Notes: generated by a model not told the origin, from the sequence alone. A stretch of DNA of 49,091 nt from Deltaproteobacteria bacterium (GCA_016210055.1 JACQUZ010000115.1:1-49091); one strand, 5' to 3'; positions 36,541 to 46,376 are shown, counted from the first letter of the stretch. Made by a program: numbers and translations.

Positions 36541-39303
36541 ATGGAGCTCCCGAAAGTCTACGACCCTGCTAGCGTCGAACCGAAGTGGTACGAGTTCTGG
36601 CTCGAACAGGACTACTTCCACGCCGACGCGGCCGCACCCAAGACCCCCTTCAGCATCGTGATTCCGCCGCCGAACGTCACCGGCTCCCTCCACATGGGGC
36701 ATGCCCTCATGGTGACGGTGCAGGACATCCTGATTCGCTGGCGTCGGATGCAGGCGTACAACGCGCTATGGCTGCCAGGGACCGACCACGCCGGAATCGC
36801 GACTCAAATCATGGTGGAGCGCGAGCTCTGGCGGACCGAGAAGAAAACCCGCCACGACATTGGGCGAGAGGAGTTCCTGCGCCGGGTGTGGACGTGGAAG
36901 GAGCGCCACGGCGGCCGTATCGCCCTGCAAATGAGGAAGCTCGGCGCTTCGCTCGATTGGAAGCGAGATCGCTTCACGATGGACGAGGACTACACGCGCG
37001 CGGTTCGCGAGGCCTTTGTCCGGCTGCACGAAGATGGGCTCATCTACCGGGCCAAGCGCCTCATCAACTGGTGTACTCGCTGCCAAACCGCGCTTTCCGA
37101 TCTCGAGGTGGAGAGCCAGGAAGAGCCAGGCTCGCTCTGGCACATCGCCTATCCTGTGGTGGACAGCGGCGAGCGCCTAGTAGTGGCCACCACGCGCCCG
37201 GAGACCATGCTGGGGGACACGGCGGTGGCGATCCATCCCGAGGACGAGCGTTATCGCCACCTCATCGGGAAAATGGTTCGTCTTCCCCTCTCGGGACGTG
37301 AAATACCCATAATTGCCGACGGTGAGCTGGTCGATCCCGCGTTCGGCACCGGCGTGGTCAAGGTCACACCGGGCCATGACTTTCGCGACTTCGAGACGGG
37401 GCTCCGCCACGACTTGCCGCAGCTCTCGATCTTCGACAATGCCGGGCGGGTGATTGATCCCGCGCCCGACAGGTACCGCGGGCTCGAAGTGCAAGCGGCG
37501 CGCAAGGCGGTCATCGCCGACCTGGAAACAGAGGGCTTCCTCGTTGAGACCAAGCCTCACGCTATCCCGCTCGGGCGCTGCGATCGCTGCACCACCGTCG
37601 TCGAGCCCTTGCTGTCCATGCAGTGGTTCGTCAAGACCAAGCCCTTGGCCGAGGCCGCGATCGCGGCGGTGGAGCAGGGGAAAACACGATTCGTGCCCGA
37701 GGCGTGGACCAAGACGTACATGCACTGGATGCGAAACATCAAGGACTGGTGCATTTCGCGCCAGCTTTGGTGGGGGCATCGCATCCCGGCGTGGACGTGC
37801 AAGGGGTGCGGCGAAATCGTCGTGGCTCATAAGGCGCCAACCGCGTGCTCGTGTGGCGGTAGCGAGCTCGCACAGGACGAAGACGTCTTGGATACCTGGT
37901 TCTCGTCGGGGCTTTGGCCCTTTGCCACCTTGGGGTGGCCAGAGTCGACCAGGGATCTCAAGACGTTTTACCCGACCTCGGTCATGGAGACGGGCTCCGA
38001 CATCATCTTCTTTTGGGTGGCGCGCATGATGATGTTCGGGCTGCACTTCATGAAGAAGGTGCCCTTTCGGCAGGTCTTCCTCCACGCCATCGTCGTGGAC
38101 GAGAACGGCGAGAAGATGTCGAAGACCAAGGGGAACGTAGTCGACCCCTTGGACGTGGTTCTTGGCGCCACCAAGGATCAGCTCTTGGACAAGGCGCGGG
38201 CCGACGGCGCGCCCGACGCTGCGGTGAAGAACATCGCCAAGAACTTCCCCGAGGGGATCCCCGCCGCGGGCGCTGACGCGCTCCGGTTCACCTTGGCAGC
38301 CATGGCCGCGCAAGGCCGAAACATCCGCTTGTCCATGGCACGCGTCGAGGGGTATCGGCATTTCGCAAACAAGATCTGGAACGCGTCCCGGTTCGTGCTC
38401 ATGAACCTCGAGCGGTTTGATGCCGATGCGTTCGCCGACAAGCTCGCCGGAGACCCAGGCGCGATTCGCTTCTCGCTCGCTGATCGATGGATCCTCTCGC
38501 GGCTCCAGCACACGGCTAGCGAGGTGGATGACGCCCTCGAGGCGTTCCGCCTGAACGATGCCGCCCAGGCCTTGTACCGGTTCATCTGGAACGACTTCTG
38601 CGACTGGTACATCGAGCTCAGCAAGCCCGCGTTGCAGGGGGAAGGGCGAGGCTCTGCCCAGGGCACCCTCGGCCACGTGCTCGAGACGGCGATGCGGCTC
38701 CTGCACCCGTTCATGCCGTTCCTCTCGGAGGAGATATGGCAGAAGCTCCCCAAGCCGGCGGGGCTCCCAGCGTCGCTCATGATTACCCTGTATCCGCGTG
38801 CCGATGACCGGCTCGTGGACGATGCCGCCGAAAAGCGGATGGAGCTCCTCATGGAAACGGCGGTGGCGGTCCGCAACCTGCGCGCCGAGTACGGGGTGCC
38901 GCCTTCGACGGCCGTGGACGTGCTCGTGCGCGTGCCCGACGACACTACCCGGCAGTTGATGACCGATCACGGAGGTATCGTCGAGCGGGCGGCGCGGGCA
39001 AGCATGCGGATTGCCGATGAGGTGCCAGCGGGCAAGCTCGCGGCCAAGGCGGTCGTCGGCGGCAATGTCGAGGTGATCGTCCCGCTCGAGGGGCTCATCG
39101 ATGTCGCGGCCGAGAAGGTGCGCCTTGAGAAAGAGGCAAAGAAGGCCCAGAAGGAGATCGACTTCCTCACCAAGAAGCTCGAAAACCCCTCGTTCGTGGA
39201 GCGCGCACCGCAAGACGTGGTGGACAGGGAGCGTTCGCGACTCGCCGAGGAAACTGGGCGCCTCCAAAGGCTCCAGGCGGCACGCCAGCAACTCGAGGGT
39301 TGA
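36541..39303 (+). CDS. valS: Valine--tRNA ligase
   Basis: Charges tRNA-Val. About 920 residues from ATG 36541; a GTG at 36532 would add three residues. HIGH-type motif VTGSLHMGHAL, editing domain (CP1) from about residue 190 to 340, and KMSKS loop GEKMSKTKGNVVDP. The anticodon-binding domain and a C-terminal coiled-coil arm (KVRLEKEAKKAQKEIDFLTK) are complete. A zinc-type knuckle (CKGCGEIVVAHKAPTACSCG) is inserted before the KMSKS region. Convergent lipA starts 4 nt after its stop on the other strand. Confidence 0.97.
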   Translation: MELPKVYDPASVEPKWYEFWLEQDYFHADAAAPKTPFSIVIPPPNVTGSLHMGHALMVTVQDILIRWRRMQAYNALWLPGTDHAGIATQIMVERELWRTEKKTRHDIGREEFLRRVWTWKERHGGRIALQMRKLGASLDWKRDRFTMDEDYTRAVREAFVRLHEDGLIYRAKRLINWCTRCQTALSDLEVESQEEPGSLWHIAYPVVDSGERLVVATTRPETMLGDTAVAIHPEDERYRHLIGKMVRLPLSGREIPIIADGELVDPAFGTGVVKVTPGHDFRDFETGLRHDLPQLSIFDNAGRVIDPAPDRYRGLEVQAARKAVIADLETEGFLVETKPHAIPLGRCDRCTTVVEPLLSMQWFVKTKPLAEAAIAAVEQGKTRFVPEAWTKTYMHWMRNIKDWCISRQLWWGHRIPAWTCKGCGEIVVAHKAPTACSCGGSELAQDEDVLDTWFSSGLWPFATLGWPESTRDLKTFYPTSVMETGSDIIFFWVARMMMFGLHFMKKVPFRQVFLHAIVVDENGEKMSKTKGNVVDPLDVVLGATKDQLLDKARADGAPDAAVKNIAKNFPEGIPAAGADALRFTLAAMAAQGRNIRLSMARVEGYRHFANKIWNASRFVLMNLERFDADAFADKLAGDPGAIRFSLADRWILSRLQHTASEVDDALEAFRLNDAAQALYRFIWNDFCDWYIELSKPALQGEGRGSAQGTLGHVLETAMRLLHPFMPFLSEEIWQKLPKPAGLPASLMITLYPRADDRLVDDAAEKRMELLMETAVAVRNLRAEYGVPPSTAVDVLVRVPDDTTRQLMTDHGGIVERAARASMRIADEVPAGKLAAKAVVGGNVEVIVPLEGLIDVAAEKVRLEKEAKKAQKEIDFLTKKLENPSFVERAPQDVVDRERSRLAEETGRLQRLQAARQQLEG

Positions 39304-39307
39304 GAGC

Positions 39308-40288
39308 CTATCGCCCCAGAAGCTCGCGCACGATGTCACGCTGTCCGTCGGCGTGGTAGCTCGAGCGCACGAGCGGTCCTGCCTCCACGTGTGGAAATCC
39401 CATTTCTAGAGCTTCCAGGCGTAGCTCCTCAAACTCCTCAGGCGGCACATAGCGAGCGATTTCCATGTGCTGCCGCGACGGGCGCAGGTACTGGCCGAGG
39501 GTGAGGATGTCCGCGCCGATCTCGCGCACCTGCCGCATCACCTCGCGCACTTCGTCTAGGGTTTCACCGAGCCCGAGCATGAGACCGGTCTTTGTCACCG
39601 CGCCGCGCCGCTTGGCGTGGTCGAGGACGCGGTACGAGCGATCGTAGCGTGCCTGCACGCGGACCTCGCGCGTAAGACGCGGCACGGTCTCGAGGTTGTG
39701 CGCAAAGACGTCTGGACCTGCAGCGAGCACCGTGTCAACGCACGTGACGTCCCCCTTGAAGTCGCCCACGAGGACCTCGAGGGTCATGTCAGGGCACCTC
39801 GCCTTTACCTGCCGGATGGTCTCCGCCCAATGGGCGGCCCCGCCGTCGTCGAGGTCGTCCCGGTCGACGCAGGTAACCACGGTGTGCCGGAGGCCGAGGT
39901 CAGCCAGGATCTCGGCCACGCGCTGGGGCTCGCCTTGGTCGGGCGGCAGCGGTCTGCCCGTGGCAACGTCACAGAATCGGCAGGAGCGCGTGCACACGTT
40001 CCCGAGGATCATGATGGTCAAGGCCCTGCGGCTCCAGCACTCCCCAATGTTGGGGCACGATGCGGATTCACAGACCGTGTGAAGCTTGAGCCTGTGGATG
40101 AGGTCGCGGACCTCAAAATACGTGGCGCCCGTGGGGAGCCGCGTCTTGACCCATTCGGGGTGCCGCGCGCGCGGCGTTTCGGTCGGCCCGGCGCCATCGG
40201 CCGAGGCAGCCCCATCGGCCGAGGCAGCCACGACGGGCAGCTTTCGGGGGCCGGCAGGGCTAGATATGGATCGCCTGTCCGTAGGCAT
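39308..40288 (-). CDS. lipA: Lipoyl synthase
   Basis: Radical SAM enzyme that inserts two sulfurs into octanoyl groups on E2 and GcvH. 326 residues. Cys73, Cys78 and Cys84 (CESASCPNIGEC) form the auxiliary cluster site; Cys99, Cys103 and Cys106 (CTRSCRFC) hold the SAM cluster; the C-terminal RSSY motif carries the auxiliary-cluster serine. ATG 40288 lies 29 nt inside lpdA. A GTG at 40231 is an alternative, because the first 40 residues (with the duplicated ASADGA) are extra compared with the compact family. It is the last gene of the PDH operon, so the cofactor enzyme is co-transcribed with its substrate complex. Confidence 0.94.
   Translation of the reverse strand: MPTDRRSISSPAGPRKLPVVAASADGAASADGAGPTETPRARHPEWVKTRLPTGATYFEVRDLIHRLKLHTVCESASCPNIGECWSRRALTIMILGNVCTRSCRFCDVATGRPLPPDQGEPQRVAEILADLGLRHTVVTCVDRDDLDDGGAAHWAETIRQVKARCPDMTLEVLVGDFKGDVTCVDTVLAAGPDVFAHNLETVPRLTREVRVQARYDRSYRVLDHAKRRGAVTKTGLMLGLGETLDEVREVMRQVREIGADILTLGQYLRPSRQHMEIARYVPPEEFEELRLEALEMGFPHVEAGPLVRSSYHADGQRDIVRELLGR
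40194..40229 (-). repeat. 18-bp tandem duplication in the lipA N-terminus
   Basis: Two identical 18-bp units at 40194-40211 and 40212-40229 code the duplicated ASADGA in the non-conserved N-terminal extension of lipoyl synthase. Confidence 0.85.
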
Positions 40289-41681
40289 CTTCGGACGCTT
40301 CTTTCAGCGCCTCCGCAAGGGTGGGGTGCGCGTGTACAGTGTGGATCAGGCTCTGCGCGTTTGCCTCCGTGGATTTCGCGAGCCCGTACTCGGCAATCAG
40401 ATCAGAGGCGTTGTGACCAACGATGTGCGCTCCAAGAAGGCGCCCATCGTCCGCGGCATGCAGGACCTTGACGAACCCGTCGGCCTCGCCTGCAGCCCGG
40501 GCCTTGCCGAGGGCACGGAACGGAAACCGCCCAACCTTGAATGACAGCTTGAGCTCATTCGCCTTGCGCTCGGTGAGGCCAATGGAGCCAATTTCGGGAC
40601 GCGTGAAAGTGGCGGCGGGAATGCTGTCGTAGTCGATGGGCGGCGGCGAAAGTCCTGCGACACGCTCCACGCAGGCCACCCCTTCTGCAGAGGCCACGTG
40701 CGCCAGCGCAGGAGGGCCTGTCACGTCACCGACGGCGTAGATCCCTTTTGCCGAGGTGGCGTAGGTCACGTCGTCGACGCTGATAAAGCCATGGTCGGTC
40801 CTAACGCCGAGAGCGGCCAGCCCCAAGCCCTCCACGTTCCCTGTCACCCCGACCGCCAGGAGCACCCGTTCGGCTGTGAGCGTCTCGGTCTTTTGGCCCT
40901 CGACGCCCGGCAGGTCCTCGCGCGCTTCGGTCACGACCACGACCTCACTCCCTGCGACTCGCACGCTTGCCACCTTCATGCCCAGGTGCAGCTTTATCCC
41001 CTGCTTCTTGAACTCGCGGGCGAGGGCGTCCGAGATTTCAGTGTCCTCGACGGGGACTAGGGCCGGCATGTACTCGACAACCGTGACATCGACTCCCAGT
41101 GTCCTTACGAAGCAGGCGAATTCGACACCGATCGCGCCGGCCCCCACGACGACGAGCGACTTGGGCAGCGCCTTCATGGAGAGCGCGCCCCGGTAGTCGA
41201 TGATCCGCTCTCCGTCTAGCTCGATGCCAGGGAGCCCACGCGCCCGGGCGCCGGTGGCAATGATCACGTGCTCGGCGCGAAGCGTGGTTTCACCACCCGG
41301 GCCACTCACCATGACCTTCCCCGCGCCACCCAGGCGGGCAGCGCCCACCACGTGGTCGACCTTGTTCTTTCCGAGCAAGAACTTGATCCCTCTTTCCTGA
41401 GCGTCCACGACCTTGCGGGCGCGCGCCATGATGGTGGCGAAATCGAAGGTGACTTGCCCCTCAATCTTGATGCCAAATTCACTGGCCTTCTGACACAGGG
41501 CGAAGACCTCGGCCGAGCGAAGGAGCGCCTTGGTCGGGATGCAGCCCCAGTTCAGGCACACCCCGCCCAGTCGTTCTCGCTCGACGCATGCGGTCCTTAG
41601 CCCGAGCTTTGCGGCGCGGATGGCGGCCACGTAGCCCCCAGGGCCGCCGCCAATGACGATCAGGTCATGCGTGCTGTTCAT
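40260..41681 (-). CDS. lpdA: Dihydrolipoyl dehydrogenase (E3)
   Basis: Reoxidises dihydrolipoyl E2 with NAD+. 473 residues from ATG 41681, which gives the family N-terminus (THDLIVIGGGPGGYVAAIRA). The redox pair is Cys42 and Cys47 in GGVCLNWGCIPTK. The NAD-binding motif is VVVGAGAIGVEFACF, and the C-terminal catalytic His-Glu lies in VHAHPTLAEALKEA. The upstream in-frame extension is not needed. It lies 7 nt downstream of pdhC in the minus-strand operon and overlaps lipA. Confidence 0.96.
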   Translation of the reverse strand: MNSTHDLIVIGGGPGGYVAAIRAAKLGLRTACVERERLGGVCLNWGCIPTKALLRSAEVFALCQKASEFGIKIEGQVTFDFATIMARARKVVDAQERGIKFLLGKNKVDHVVGAARLGGAGKVMVSGPGGETTLRAEHVIIATGARARGLPGIELDGERIIDYRGALSMKALPKSLVVVGAGAIGVEFACFVRTLGVDVTVVEYMPALVPVEDTEISDALAREFKKQGIKLHLGMKVASVRVAGSEVVVVTEAREDLPGVEGQKTETLTAERVLLAVGVTGNVEGLGLAALGVRTDHGFISVDDVTYATSAKGIYAVGDVTGPPALAHVASAEGVACVERVAGLSPPPIDYDSIPAATFTRPEIGSIGLTERKANELKLSFKVGRFPFRALGKARAAGEADGFVKVLHAADDGRLLGAHIVGHNASDLIAEYGLAKSTEANAQSLIHTVHAHPTLAEALKEASEDAYGQAIHI

Positions 41682-41688
41682 GGGCGCC

Positions 41689-42954
41689 TCACAACGCCAA
41701 GCCGGCGGGGTGCGAAAGGAGCCTCGTGAGCTCCGAGAGGAATCGGGCGCCGGTGGCACCATCGATCACCCGATGATCGCACGACAGGGTCAGCGCCATG
41801 CGCTGGCCGGCGACAACGCGCCCGTCCGCGTCGACGACTGGCTGCCTCTTGACGGCGCCTACGGCGAGGATCGCTGCCTCGGGTGGGTTAATGATCGCCT
41901 GGAAATGGTCGATACCGTACATCCCCAAGTTGGAGAGGGTGAAGGTCGATCCGGCCATCTCCTCAGGGGTGAGCTTGCGGGCGCGAGCCCGCGCGGCGAG
42001 GTCGCGCATCTCTTTGGAGATGACCGCAAGGCCCTTGCGATCCGCGTCTCGGACGGCAACCGTCACGAGGCCGTCGCCTAGCGCCACGGCGACCCCGACG
42101 TGGACGCGGCCGTGGAAGCGAATGCGATCCTCCAGGAACGAGGCATTGACCTCGGGCACCCGGCGCAGGGTGAGAGCCGCGGCCTTGACGAGCAGGTCGC
42201 CCACAGAAATCTTTTGGTCCGATGCCGCGATTTCGTTCATGGCGGCGCGGAACGCCGTGAGCGGGGCTGCGTCGCAGTCGGAGGTCAGGTAGAAGTGCGG
42301 GACCGACTGCTTGGCCGAGACTAGCCTACGGGCGATGGTCTTGCGCATCTGCGACAAGGGCCGGTCGCTCGCCTCGACGTCACTGCTCGTAGGGGTGGAC
42401 GTGAAGGCTGGTTCTATCGCCGTGCCACCTTGTGGCAGGACTTTCGCACGCACGTCCCGCTCCACCACGCGTCCACCCGGACCCGTGCCGCGAAGCGAGC
42501 GCAGGTCGATTCCATGCTCCGCAGCGAGCGTCTTGGCCAGAGGGGAAGCAAGGACACGGGCCGCCGTGCCAGCTGCAGCTGCATGGGCGGATGGTCCATA
42601 GGTCCCCTTCGTGCGTGGTTCCAGGGGCGCCGATGCCATGGGCTCCTCAGCCTCTGCCTTGCTCGGCCGATCTGCGGCTGGCGTCGCCGGCTCGAGGAGG
42701 GCGGTCACGTCCTCGCCCGGCTTCCCCAGAATGGCGACCGGTGCACCCAACTTGACCGTGTCTCCCTCCGCGACCAGGTGCTTGAGCAGCGTGCCCTCCT
42801 CTTCGAGGACGAAGTCCATGTTCGCCTTGTCGGTCTCGACCTCGGCAATCACTTCTCCCGGGGCGATCGTGTCCCCTTCCTTCTTCGACCACCTGGCCAA
42901 AACCCCTTCTTCCATGGTGGGGCTGAGCTTGGGCAGCCCTATGATCGTCGCCAT
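41689..42954 (-). CDS. pdhC: Pyruvate dehydrogenase E2, dihydrolipoamide acetyltransferase
   Basis: 421 residues from ATG 42954. Single lipoyl domain with lipoylated Lys43 (EVETDKANMDF), an Ala/Pro linker, the peripheral-subunit-binding domain (VLASPLAKTLAAEHGIDLRS) and the acyltransferase domain with catalytic His in SCDHRVIDGATG. One lipoyl domain and a PDH-type E1 pair indicate the pyruvate complex. Branched-chain oxo-acid dehydrogenase is the alternative. It lies 14 nt after pdhB on the minus strand. Confidence 0.94.
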   Translation of the reverse strand: MATIIGLPKLSPTMEEGVLARWSKKEGDTIAPGEVIAEVETDKANMDFVLEEEGTLLKHLVAEGDTVKLGAPVAILGKPGEDVTALLEPATPAADRPSKAEAEEPMASAPLEPRTKGTYGPSAHAAAAGTAARVLASPLAKTLAAEHGIDLRSLRGTGPGGRVVERDVRAKVLPQGGTAIEPAFTSTPTSSDVEASDRPLSQMRKTIARRLVSAKQSVPHFYLTSDCDAAPLTAFRAAMNEIAASDQKISVGDLLVKAAALTLRRVPEVNASFLEDRIRFHGRVHVGVAVALGDGLVTVAVRDADRKGLAVISKEMRDLAARARARKLTPEEMAGSTFTLSNLGMYGIDHFQAIINPPEAAILAVGAVKRQPVVDADGRVVAGQRMALTLSCDHRVIDGATGARFLSELTRLLSHPAGLAL

Positions 42955-42968
42955 GTCGCCTGTCCTCG

Positions 42969-43949
42969 CTAGTCGAGATACATCACCTTCTTGACGGCCT
43001 GAACGATGTCCTTCTCCTGCGGCAACACCTCGAGCTCCAGGTTCCGCGCGTAGGGCATCGGGACGTCGTCGCTCGTCACCCTCAGGACGGGCGCGTCGAG
43101 GAAGTCCATGCATTCCCGCTGCACGCGGTACGCGATCTCGGCCCCAAAACCACACATCGGCCAGCCTTCCTCGACGATCACGCAGCGGCCGGTCTTCTTG
43201 ACCGATTCGAAGATGATCTGGTCGTCCAAGGGGCGAAGGGTCCGTGGGTCCACGATCTCGAGCTCGATCCCCTGGCCTTCGAGCCCCTTCGCTGCGGTCA
43301 TGGCGGTGTGCACCATTTTGGACCACGCGACCACCGTGCAATGCTCGCCGTGGCGCTTCTTGTCCCCCTTGCCCAATGGGACCGAGTATTCCTCGGCAGG
43401 GACTTCGCCCGTAATCGAATAGATGGTTTCCCCTTCAATGAAGATCACCGGATTGTCGTCTCGGATCGCCGACTTGAGGAGCCCCTTGGCGTCTTTGGGC
43501 GTGGAGGGCATGACGACCTTTAATCCCGGGCAATGGGCATAAAAGGATTCGAGGGCCTGGGAGTGCTGGGCGGCCACCTGATTGGCTGACCCGCCCGGCC
43601 CACGAATGACCATGGCTACATGGAATTGCCCACCGGACATCTGCCGAAGCTTTGCCGCATTGCTAATAATTTGGTCGATGGCCACGAGGGAGAAATTGAA
43701 GGTCATGACTTCGATGATTGGGCGCAGTCCGACCATTGCCGCACCCACGCCGACGCCGACAAAGCCGCACTCGGCGATGGGCGTGTCCACGACCCGGCGC
43801 TCGCCGAACCTCTGGAGCATTCCTTGCGAGACCTTGTACGCACCCTGGTAATGGCCAACCTCTTCCCCCATGAGGAACACGTGGGGATCCCGTTCCATCT
43901 CCTCGCACATCGCTTGGTTCAAGGCCTCGCGGCAGCTAATGACCGGCAT
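42969..43949 (-). CDS. pdhB: Pyruvate dehydrogenase E1 component beta subunit
   Basis: 326 residues, transketolase-like pyrimidine domain. The ISCREALNQAMCEEMERDPH start and DTPIAECGFVGVGVGAAMVG segment are typical of E1 beta. The RGPGGSANQVAAQHSQALES loop and IFIEGETIYSITGEVPAEEY follow. With pdhA it decarboxylates pyruvate and acetylates E2. It begins 3 nt after the pdhA stop on the minus strand. Confidence 0.94.
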   Translation of the reverse strand: MPVISCREALNQAMCEEMERDPHVFLMGEEVGHYQGAYKVSQGMLQRFGERRVVDTPIAECGFVGVGVGAAMVGLRPIIEVMTFNFSLVAIDQIISNAAKLRQMSGGQFHVAMVIRGPGGSANQVAAQHSQALESFYAHCPGLKVVMPSTPKDAKGLLKSAIRDDNPVIFIEGETIYSITGEVPAEEYSVPLGKGDKKRHGEHCTVVAWSKMVHTAMTAAKGLEGQGIELEIVDPRTLRPLDDQIIFESVKKTGRCVIVEEGWPMCGFGAEIAYRVQRECMDFLDAPVLRVTSDDVPMPYARNLELEVLPQEKDIVQAVKKVMYLD

Positions 43950-43952
43950 CCA

Positions 43953-44972
43953 TTACTCCTTGTACGTGAATCCAAGGTACTCGTCGGCAGGTGGGCTCTC
44001 CTCGGCAAAGCGCACCGCGTCGTCGATTTCGTCCTTGACCTGGGCCTCGAGCGACTCGAGCTCGGCCTCGTCACAACCCGCGTCGCCGAGCAGGCGCTTG
44101 CGGGCAATCGCCAAGGGATCGCGCTTCTTCCACTCCTCGACTTCTTCCTTGGTGCGGTACTGCCCGGGATCCGACATGGAATGGCCCCGGAAGCGGTAGG
44201 TCCGCACCTCCACCAGGGTGGGCTCGCCCGTGTTCCGAGCCCGGTCAACCGCCTCTGCAATGCGCGCGCGCACCCGCAAGACGTCGTCCCCATCGAAGCG
44301 ATCGCGCGCCATGCCGAACGCGAGTGCCTTCATGGACACGTCTTCAACCGAAAGAGAGCGATAGAGGGGGGTTCCCATGGAGTACAGGTTGTTCTCGCAG
44401 ATGAACACGCAGGGGAGCTTCCACAGGGCCGAAAGGGCGATTCCTTCGAAGAAGCCGCCAATGGTTGCGGCGCCGTCGCCGAAGAAGCAGAGCGTGACCC
44501 GTTTTTCTCCAAGGTACTTGCACTTGAAGCCCACGCCCGCGGCAACGGGGACATGTCCGCCGACGATCCCGTGGCCGCCGAGGAAGTGGTTCGGCGCGTC
44601 ATAGAGGTGCATCGACCCGCCGAGGCCCTTGGAGCAGCCGGTCCGCTTGCCGTAGAGCTCGGCCATGATCGCCCGCGCGCTCATCCCCTTGGCGTACGCG
44701 TGCCCATGCTCCCTGTAGGTGGCCACGACGTAGTCGTCCTTTTGCAACGCGGCAATGGCGCCGACGCACACCGACTCCTGGCCGATGCCCAGGTGCAAGA
44801 ACCCGCCGATCTTCCCCTGGGCGTAGGCCTTGGCCGCCGCTTCCTCCATGCGGCGAATCACCAGCATTTGTCGGTAAAGCTCGAGGAGCTCCGGCTTGCG
44901 GGCGGGGACCTCCCGTTCGAGCGTTTCAATCCGCTCGGCAACACGGCGCGTCGCCTCTCCTTTTTTGGTCAT
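43953..44972 (-). CDS. pdhA: Pyruvate dehydrogenase E1 component alpha subunit
   Basis: 339 residues. The thiamine-diphosphate fold is shown by GGSMHLYDAPNHFLGGHGIV and GDGAATIGGFFEGI ending in ENN. The phosphorylation-loop region YRFRGHSMSDPGQYRTKEEV is typical of E1 alpha. It is the first gene of the pdhA-pdhB-pdhC-lpdA-lipA operon. No clear ribosome site precedes ATG 44972. The short T/A-poor leader might be structured or nearly leaderless. This alpha/beta-type E1 distinguishes it from the single-chain AceE. Confidence 0.95.
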   Translation of the reverse strand: MTKKGEATRRVAERIETLEREVPARKPELLELYRQMLVIRRMEEAAAKAYAQGKIGGFLHLGIGQESVCVGAIAALQKDDYVVATYREHGHAYAKGMSARAIMAELYGKRTGCSKGLGGSMHLYDAPNHFLGGHGIVGGHVPVAAGVGFKCKYLGEKRVTLCFFGDGAATIGGFFEGIALSALWKLPCVFICENNLYSMGTPLYRSLSVEDVSMKALAFGMARDRFDGDDVLRVRARIAEAVDRARNTGEPTLVEVRTYRFRGHSMSDPGQYRTKEEVEEWKKRDPLAIARKRLLGDAGCDEAELESLEAQVKDEIDDAVRFAEESPPADEYLGFTYKE

Positions 44973-45074
44973 GGGGGCGAGAACATAGCAGAACGTCTCG
45001 CGTGTTGATCACCATCAATGTGCGTGCCTGGATCTTACTTGCGCCTGCCCAGTGGTCTGCTAGAAGCCCCGCGC

Positions 45075-46376
45075 ATGGACAAGGCGATGCGCCGTGCGGC
45101 AAAGAGGTGGATCGGGGTAGCCGCGGGAGTTGCCGCTCTCGCGACGCTGGGAGCGGGGTGCCTAGGAAACGTGTCAGGCGACACGTCTGCCACCAAGGTG
45201 GGGGACGTGAGCAATCCTCCGGCCGAGCGGGGACGTCCTGGCGCTGACATTGAGGCTGCGTGCGGGAACGGCAGGGTGACCGACGCGGGCACCCGGACGA
45301 TACGCCGCGCTCCGTACTTGCAGGACGTGACCCACCGCTCGGCGGCACTCATGTGGACGACGGCCGGGAATGGGGAGGCCACGGTGGAGGTGACCACTCC
45401 GTCCGGTGAACAGGTAGCGACGGTCCCCGCACGCGTGGAAACCTCGGCGCGCCCGTTGGGCGCCAGGCAGCTCGTGTCTGAGATCGCAGGGCTCGCGGTC
45501 GGGACGTTGTACTGCTACCAGGTCCGCGAAGGGGACTTGCCGGTCACCGAGCGCGGAGGATTCAGGACCGCGCCCGCCATGGAGAGCGACGGTGCCGTGC
45601 GGTTCGTCGCGTTGGGAGACTCGGGGGGCGGGGGCGAGGACCAAGTCGCCGTGTTGTCGCAGCTGGAGAGCGTGCCGTTTGACCTCATGCTCCACGTGGG
45701 CGACGTCGCTTACGACGAGGGCACGCGCACGCAGTTCGAGACCAGGTTCTTTGACATGTACTCACACCTCCTTTCGAGGATCCCGATCTTTCCCGAGAGC
45801 GGCAATCACGAGTACAAGACCGACGAGGCGACGCCGTTTCGCGAGGTCTTCCGCTTGCCCGAAAACGGCGGGCCCAATGGGCGCGAGCGCTGGTTTTCCT
45901 TCAATTGGGGCTCGGTCCACTTCGTCGGGCTCGACACCGAGCGCACTGGACCAGAGCAAGCCGCATGGCTCGAGGCTGACCTGGCGGCGAACGAGAGGCC
46001 TTGGGTCATCGTCTATGGTCACAAGCCGCCGTATTCCTCGGGAGAGCACGGATCGGACAGCAAGTTCCGGCAGTACTTCGTGCCGATCCTCGAGAGATTC
46101 CGCGTCCCGCTGGTTCTCACGGGGCACGATCACAACTACGAGCGGACCAAGCCCATCGGGGGTGTGACCTATATCGTGACGGGTGGTGGAGGCGTCGGCA
46201 CCCGCACCGTCGGGACATCGAGCTATACGGCGTTTTCCGAGCAGGTGCTCCACTTTGTGTATGTGACGATCCATGGGAACAAGCTTGCTCTCCACGCCAT
46301 CGACGGCACGGGGAAGGAGTTCGACTCCGCGGTGATCGAGAGGGGGTTACTCGACGCCCAGCTTGGAAAAAAATGA
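45075..46376 (+). CDS. Purple acid phosphatase-like metallophosphoesterase lipoprotein
   Basis: 433 residues from ATG 45075; an ATG at 45087 is also possible. Export signal ending in LGAGC suggests a lipoprotein. A fibronectin-like N-terminal domain (residues 70-165) is typical of purple acid phosphatases. The catalytic blocks are complete: LGDSGGGG, GDVAYDEG (metal-binding Asp and Tyr), GNHEYK, VIVYGHKPPY and LTGHDHNYER. It should hydrolyse phosphate esters in the periplasm or outside, with Fe/Zn or Fe/Mn. Regulation by phosphate is possible but no Pho box was seen. Its 3' end overlaps the bacteriohemerythrin gene by 30 nt. Confidence 0.92.
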   Translation: MDKAMRRAAKRWIGVAAGVAALATLGAGCLGNVSGDTSATKVGDVSNPPAERGRPGADIEAACGNGRVTDAGTRTIRRAPYLQDVTHRSAALMWTTAGNGEATVEVTTPSGEQVATVPARVETSARPLGARQLVSEIAGLAVGTLYCYQVREGDLPVTERGGFRTAPAMESDGAVRFVALGDSGGGGEDQVAVLSQLESVPFDLMLHVGDVAYDEGTRTQFETRFFDMYSHLLSRIPIFPESGNHEYKTDEATPFREVFRLPENGGPNGRERWFSFNWGSVHFVGLDTERTGPEQAAWLEADLAANERPWVIVYGHKPPYSSGEHGSDSKFRQYFVPILERFRVPLVLTGHDHNYERTKPIGGVTYIVTGGGGVGTRTVGTSSYTAFSEQVLHFVYVTIHGNKLALHAIDGTGKEFDSAVIERGLLDAQLGKK

